Shown here piece after piece: positions 47,301 to 52,801 of a stretch of DNA of 52,801 nt; positions within the stretch are counted from its first letter, which is position 1; every line of letters starts with the position of its first letter. The position numbers and the translations under genes are program-made. Under the pieces are notes generated by a model. It was not told where the DNA came from. It ran no database searches and worked only from the letters and a program-made list of their open reading frames with translations. This DNA is from Aplysia californica (Eukaryota > Mollusca > Gastropoda > Aplysiida > Aplysiidae): NCBI RefSeq assembly GCF_000002075.1, contig NW_004797835.1:277946-330746 (forward strand), in the 5' to 3' direction.

Positions 47301-48070
47301 CTGTCGAACCTGTGTAAGATGGCCACCCATTGTCAAGGAGAAGAGTGGCCTTATAAGACAGGTGGCCGTCTTAGGCAGGACTGATCAAGATGAAGAAAAC
47401 AAAACATTATCTTCTTTTTTAGGTCCCAACCGAAGGTAGATGCCTTGTTGTTGTAGTTTTAGTTGCGGTTTTTTGTTGTTTTTTTGGTTTCTGATTTTGT
47501 GCAACAGTGACAATAAAGCGAAATGTGTCAGACGAGAAGACTGAATGCCATGTTAAAACAAACACATGGGTCGCCACCACTCGGAGAGTGAGCAACGCTT
47601 CTGTCGCAAGTTCATGTTGACGTCCATTGTTACTTTGTTACAGACTGAGTAAACAGTGACCATTCTTCTCACTTATGGTTTGTGTATGACTTCTGGGCAG
47701 GGCTTATGGGTTATGAGGGATTACACGCTTACCTCACCAGCAGCTAAAAATTTGTTACCTATTGGTCAACAGTGGGAGGGGCCAACACAACATTATTGGT
47801 TGGACAGGTGATTGGATTATGATGGTTTGCCCACAACGCCAGGGGCCAATGCATAATTTATGACAAAACGTAATATAGTCACTTGACTTAGGTAGCCGTC
47901 TAAGACAGGGGTTATTGTTTGGTATGATTGGGGTTGTGTGTTGAAATATGGTGGCCGCGTTGGACAGGTGACCGTTTTACATGGTGAAATTAAATATAGG
48001 AAAAAAAACGCAAGGCGAGAAATTGAAAGTGGCCATCTTATAGATGTGGCCGTCATGGCAGGTTTGACCG
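47301..48070. mobile_element. Non-autonomous pogo-type element (family P), copy 2
   Basis: Same organisation as 19500-20292 with inverted ends (CTGTCGAACCTGTGTAAG and CGGTCAAACCTGCCATGAC), flanked by TA at 47299-47300 and 48071-48072. More diverged at its ends. Confidence 0.85.
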
Positions 48071-48189
48071 TATATCCACGCTATACAGCATGCTCTATGC
48101 TCTTTATAACTATTTATATGATTACCCACGGCAGACCCTAGGACACTAAGAAACGGTCTTGGCTTCCCATGAAGTATACAGTACAAACA

Positions 48190-48395
48190 GTGGATTTCAC
48201 GTGTTCAAACCTTAGCAAACTGACAAGGTCTTTCACTGTCTAGCCGAATACCATTCCCACCTGGGGAAAATTTGTGTTGTAAAGTTCCTTTCCCAAGGAC
48301 ACAACATCGGGCCCTTAATGGGATTCAAACCCACGACCCACAAGGTTATGGTTGCAAGTGAGAGCCAAACCACTAGGCCATGGACGCAATGAATA
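48190..48395 (-). mobile_element. tRNA-derived SINE on the reverse strand
   Basis: On the - strand the head has an A box (TGGCCTAGTGG), a B box (GGGTTTGAATCCCA) and a core with GTGTCCTTGGGAAAGGAACT, a common SINE core motif. It belongs to a family different from the SINEs with the shared tail. The 3' limit is uncertain. Confidence 0.75.
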
Positions 48396-49440
48396 ATTAC
48401 ACTTTTAAAAAAATTAAACTAAAATGTTTTGATTTTTGTTGGTAATTGGATTGTAAGACCTGATTTTTTGAGTTGTTTGAGGTATGGAGTCATCTTATTT
48501 AATGTTTTGTGAGGAGGTGTGCGAAGGTGGTGAATTTGCCTGCATGGGGAGGTAATCCGAAGTTACCAGACTCTACCCTACATTAGATTTTTGAGGATGT
48601 GTATATTATATAAATCCTAAGTATAAATGATCCACAGAACAAATGAAGTGTTATGTTTTTTACAGATGTGTTAGTAATATGGATTGTTGTGAAAGTGGTC
48701 TGTAAAATGAAAAGATCTCATTCAGGTTTTGTTTTTGTTGTTTTATAAGTGATTGTCTCTAATGTGGAACAGTTATCTTTTAAATTTTATGCTGGCACAT
48801 GTTGGTCCAGATTCTTTGCATAGCTGCATTGTTTTTCTTGTCCACAAGAATTAGAAATCGCAGAAGTTCACAGAATATGAATTGACTATGCTGTCAGATA
48901 TCTTTTCATTTTCTTTTTTGTAGAAATGGAACTTGAGGTTGGGAAATATTAAATGGTTTTTTTTTAGACATGGCACATGTATTTGTCTTTGTGAATGCAG
49001 GGCAATAATTGTGGTCAGCTCCTGGAATAACAATATGATGCAGAGAGGAAAAGAGTTCCAGGATGAAGAGAGAAAGAGAAATACCTGTATATGTTTAGGG
49101 GGCTTGATGCAATAACACTGTTTTGTCAAATTTATATTCTCTGGTGCTTGGGTAATTTCATTCAGAAGTAAATTTCCTTAGATACTGAAAAGTTTCTTGC
49201 ATAGTTGTTGAGATTTGCATCTGGTTTTTCTATTCTGTTGTTCCAGGGATTTTTTTTTTTGCTCCTGACACGTAGATGAGATTTCATAATTTGAGATTGT
49301 TAACCCTTTGCATATTTTGGAAAAGTTCATTTTTATGGAATGAAATCAAATTATTTTCATCTTGCATGAATTGGGCATTATTTTCATAATAACTCACAAA
49401 AAAACAGACATTATGGCTTACAGTAGGTATAACTTGTTAC
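48396..49440. other. Intergenic sequence, nothing recognised
   Basis: AT-rich, no gene or clear repeat. Confidence 0.5.
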
Positions 49441-49620
49441 TGATAGACCAATGGCTACTGATTTACTTGCTTGGATTTACTTGGATCCAGAGCTAGAATC
49501 ATAGCAGGCGGCACATATCCATAGCTGCTCATCTCTCCTTTTCAGCGTCCACCTCAGGGTCTTCCTGCTAATTGTCTCCATGAGGAGCTGGTTTGAGACA
49601 CGCCTGACCCAGACCTGCCA
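49441..49620 (-). mobile_element. Possible LINE 3' region
   Basis: A less AT-rich block beside the insert at 49612-51245. By position and orientation it may be the 3' continuation of the RNase H fragment at 51218-51520 across that insert. No match inside the window confirms this. Confidence 0.35.
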
Positions 49621-51245
49621 CTCATCCCGATTTAATCGGGATATCCCGATTTTTTTCCCCAAATCTCAACCATCCCGATTTTCCCGATTTCGATCGCCAG
49701 TATCCTGATTCTTTGTGGTTGTGTCTGTTGCGTCCGATTCTTAGAAAAAAATTTTAAGTGCAATCTCTTCTGCTTGGAAACACCGATTGGACTTTTTATC
49801 TGCAGGAACTTGGAACACTATTTTCTAAAGCATCTATGCCGAATCTAGATCTAGTAGATGACTAACGCACGTTATTTAAACTAAAATCGACCTAGTTTCA
49901 AACGCTCATTCACATCACATGACATGACCTCGTACGTGTGGTGAGTAGCGCGTGTGTCGGGGACCGTCGGTTGTCGGGGTCAACAAAGTTCATTCACACC
50001 GGTCGCGTTGGTCGGGGTGTTTTTCGGGACTTGGGGGGGGGGGGGGGGGGGCTACACCCCCAAAATCAAAATTCGGCTCAAAATAATGGAATTTGAGTTG
50101 TAGGCATTTTTAGCTTCCTCAGCCTCTCCTACAACTATTCCATGGCATAAGAACCCCTAAAAACCGTATTTTATCCCATACCGGGCATGTTTGTAACCGC
50201 CATTTCCTCATTAAAGTCAGTATTTTATTTTTCTTTATCGGCCGTTTTCTCAAAATGCCACTTTTCTCTATACTTTTTTGAATAACTCCACCATTTTTCA
50301 TCCAATCTTCATGAAATTTTCACAGAATGAAGAGAGGAGGTAATACTAAAAATTTTGTCTGTTGAATTTTTGATATATGGAGTAGATTTTTGTTCGTGGT
50401 GTCTGGAGTGTGGATTTTCACGGATTTTTCGCAAACTTGAATGCTACCTCAGGAAAAAATTCATTTAAAAATTTCTAATTCGATTAGGAAAAAAACAACA
50501 GACAAATTTTTAGATCTAATGTTTGTGAACATGCATACAAAAAAACAATCAATTTCCATGAGTGCGGTATTCATTACGTAAGACATGTCAATAAAATCCA
50601 ATATGGCGGCGTATCCATGGAAACGAAACTTTTTTCTCAAATTTGATTGCGGATTTTAAGACTCCCTACTATGCTTGTTATATGTGTGAAATTTGGTAAA
50701 ATTCGGTCCAGTAATAAGCGAGATAGCCTCCAGGTGTAGCCCCCCCCCTTTAACCAGTGTGGACGGCCGGGGGGAGGGGGTGGGGGTATTGTTTTGACAC
50801 TTGGGCTTAAAGTGCGTGCCGAGATACAGGTACTAATTAAGGGGAAAGGAATAAGAAAAAAAAATGAACAACCTTGGTGCGATCTTTTTTTCGATGTGAT
50901 GGAAGTCAAACGTTGTTAAAACGCGATCGTTTTGCGTGAATGATTAGAGTTACGTGTCAGCTATTTTCAAGACTACGAGTGTTTCAGCATCACTGCGACC
51001 TTCGCTCCCCCAGTCTATCCAACTTCGACTCGAGTACATATATGCTGTCTTTCAGTTTTCCCTCTATTTAGAGGCCCAAACGTGATCTTATTCTTGCAAA
51101 AGTTTTGCCTTGCATACTTGCCTCTTAAAAGGGAACCAGGACACCCCCGCCTTCCCCAGTGCCCTTTATGACTGATTTGCCGTTGATCCTGATTTTTTAA
51201 CTCAGAAATCCTGATTTTTAGATTTCATAGAGTGGCAGGTCGGCA
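49612..51245. mobile_element. Inserted element with ATCCCGATTT subterminal repeats
   Basis: Both outer ends contain GACCTGCCACTC in inverted orientation (about 49612 and 51234). Many ATCCCGATTT/ATCCTGATTT words lie just inside (49625-49710 and 51187-51222). No transposase is recognised. Another inverted pair lies within it. Confidence 0.5.
50031..50752. repeat. Nested inverted pair with GGGGGGGCTACACC termini
   Basis: The left end reads a G run plus GCTACACCCCC; the right end reads GGTGTAGCCCCCCCCC. The interior has ATATGGCGGCGTATCC near 50599. It looks like a small element inside the one at 49612-51245. Confidence 0.5.
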
Positions 51246-51520
51246 GTGACCACTCCTCGGAGCAAACTTTTTTTCGCTGTGCCCCACACACACTTTTCTT
51301 TTATTGTGCTGAGTGTGTGGTAGTCTGTCTCCTCTTGGTTGTGAAGGCTCTCCTTGCATCTGGCGATCACCATTGGTGGGTTGAGCATGCTTCGGCCATT
51401 GGGTGCTGCTTTGCCGGCAAGTTCATCAGCACGCTCATTTCCGTGCACCCCGGCGTGACCAGGGCAGAACACCCATGTAGGCCTACTGGTGCTGTAATTG
51501 TCCTCAATAAAGCCCATCAT
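51218..51520 (-). mobile_element. LINE RNase H fragment
   Basis: The - strand frame contains TWVFCPGHAGVHGNERADEL and AGKAA, the C-terminal half of a LINE-type RNase H domain (His of PGHAG and last Asp of ERAD). The earlier D, E and D residues are missing through truncation near 51520. It comes from a different LINE family than those at 33 kb and 38 kb. Confidence 0.85.
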
Positions 51521-52540
51521 TATTTTTTTTACTCATTTTTTTCTTCATTGTTGTTTTTCTTTCTCTTTGCGCATGAACTTTTTTCTTAAGGGGATGTGCT
51601 GGTAAAAAAAATTCAATAAAAATCATTTTTGTGGCAGTTTTTTTTTAGATTCTCCCGAATTTGCATTCCTAAACCATTTTCTATCATTGGGCAGTCTAAT
51701 ACAGCTTGGAAATGCATTCTAGCAATAATCGAGTTTTCTTTACATGTGTAATTGGCAATTTTATTATTGGTTTGATCTTAATCAGTCATTTTCTTAAAAT
51801 TGGGTTTTTTGACACATATGATAACTTTTTTGTTTTTCAAGCACATCAGCTGGAACTTGGCAGGATTACCCCTTACTTATTGTTTAAACTTTATAGAACA
51901 GTTTGGATGTCAGAGTTTTCATTTTAATTTCTGAAAGCTTATTTGGAAGATTTTAGAATTCAAATTGTATTGCGCAAAACCCTCATGATTTTATCATATA
52001 GGCACTTCAGTGAAATTTTCAAACTTCTCCGAGAGCACTAAAATTTGGATTATTGAAAAGAGCTTGGCTTTCTGTTTTCAGAGCTTTTAAATTTTCTGTG
52101 CTATCTTTGTTAGTTTAGAAGCAGCGACCGTTTTTGTGAATCAATTTGCGCCCTGATTTGGCCAAATTTTTGCACTGCATTTTTGCCACCAAAACTCGAA
52201 ATTTTGCTTCACAACGTCATAAAATCCTTAATAATAGTTGTATCGTGACCATTGAGGTATCATTTTGTTTGCTGTTTTATGTAGAATCAATATATTATAA
52301 TAAAAGTCAAGTACATTAAGAGTAAAATTCTATTTACCGTTTAATTACGTCATAATCGTGACGTCGGGAGTCTAATGCCTATTATCCCAAAAAAAGAAAC
52401 TGGCACACTTTCCATAATAATGGTCCGATTTTCAAAAGAAAAACATCTCTCATTTTGTTTTACAGAGTTCTGTAACTTGCTATAGGGGAAAAATGATTAA
52501 AATTGAAAGCAGTTTCAATCTTGCATGGGTAACTCAAGCA
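51521..52540. other. Intergenic sequence; repeat terminus near 52004
   Basis: AGGCACTTCAGTGAAATTTTC at about 52001-52021 matches the terminus motif at 9244 and 45420. The following bases, to GCACTGCATTTTTG, parallel 45.59 kb. No gene. Confidence 0.5.
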
Positions 52541-52715
52541 GGAGGTTGGCGGGTGTTGTGGAGCGTGGTTTGTTCCTTTTTTCCCTATTAACAATCAACC
52601 GTCTTTATCTCTCCTCGTTCATTTCTATGTTACTCTCTTGTAACACCTCTAATCTTCGGGGCTTATATGACCTATTTGTGTTGAAAGTGCCGTTAAACCC
52701 AAGCATAACACAGAC
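52541..52715 (+). mobile_element. Short SINE (type C), copy 3
   Basis: Matches copy 1 from GGTTGGCGGGTG through TTGTAACACCTCTAATCTTC to a diverged tail (GGGCTTATATGACC...GAAAGTGCCG, TTAAACCCAAGCATAACA). The target duplication is not clear. Confidence 0.8.
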
Positions 52716-52801
52716 TTGAAGAATATGAAAAAAATTCAACGAGTATGGTATAAAGCGGGGAATCACCATAGAATATGACGATTACCGAGGGTCATCAAAT
52801 A

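Overview
This is eukaryotic, AT-rich, intron- and transposon-dense animal DNA. The only confident host gene is the 3' half of a GPR155/LYCHOS orthologue on the + strand. Six coding exons (1322-1622, 8835-9136, 11824-11919, 13450-13514, 19329-19469, 42080-42296) join in phase across consensus splice sites into 1122 nt, that is 373 codons plus a TAA stop. They encode the last transmembrane segments, a long hydrophilic loop and the C-terminal DEP domain. The style of the repeats (tRNA-headed SINEs with a core ending in CGCACGTTAAAGATCC, RNase H-bearing I/Nimb-type LINEs, TTAA-flanked and TA-flanked short elements) suggests a mollusc, most likely a gastropod. That is inference, not proof.

Layout. 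1-13.5 kb: four of the six exons, separated by SINEs, a long-TIR element (3458-5296) holding a full SINE and a self-inverted hairpin, a chimera of two other repeats (5297-7376), a MITE, and a foldback-like palindrome (9381-10636). 13.5-19.5 kb: a broken mariner, a second MITE, a TTAA-flanked element, then exon five. 19.5-42.1 kb is one 22.6-kb intron. It contains a pogo-type short element, GC-rich inverted repeats, a lone THAP-like first exon, a second copy of the 5.3-kb repeat, a Tc1 transposon with both TIRs, more SINEs, an RNase H LINE fragment, and a Ty3/Gypsy-like LTR fossil into which an I/Nimb-type LINE has inserted. 42.1-52.8 kb: the last exon, then intergenic repeats, including second copies of the long-TIR and pogo-type elements, a reverse-strand SINE and another LINE fragment.

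The most instructive pattern is a network of elements. Three SINE architectures and one LINE end in the same 3' hairpin tail (stem GGCGCTC/GAGCGCC, then CCTCTACTAAAACAAA-like sequence), and several insertions carry clear 12-bp target duplications. This looks like a SINE-LINE partnership caught in one locus. A second network is a set of otherwise different sequences whose ends read TTAACTCAYTY..., pointing to a clan of TTAA-targeting short elements. I found no RNA genes other than tRNA-derived SINE heads, no CRISPR, and no convincing second host gene apart from the isolated THAP-like exon.
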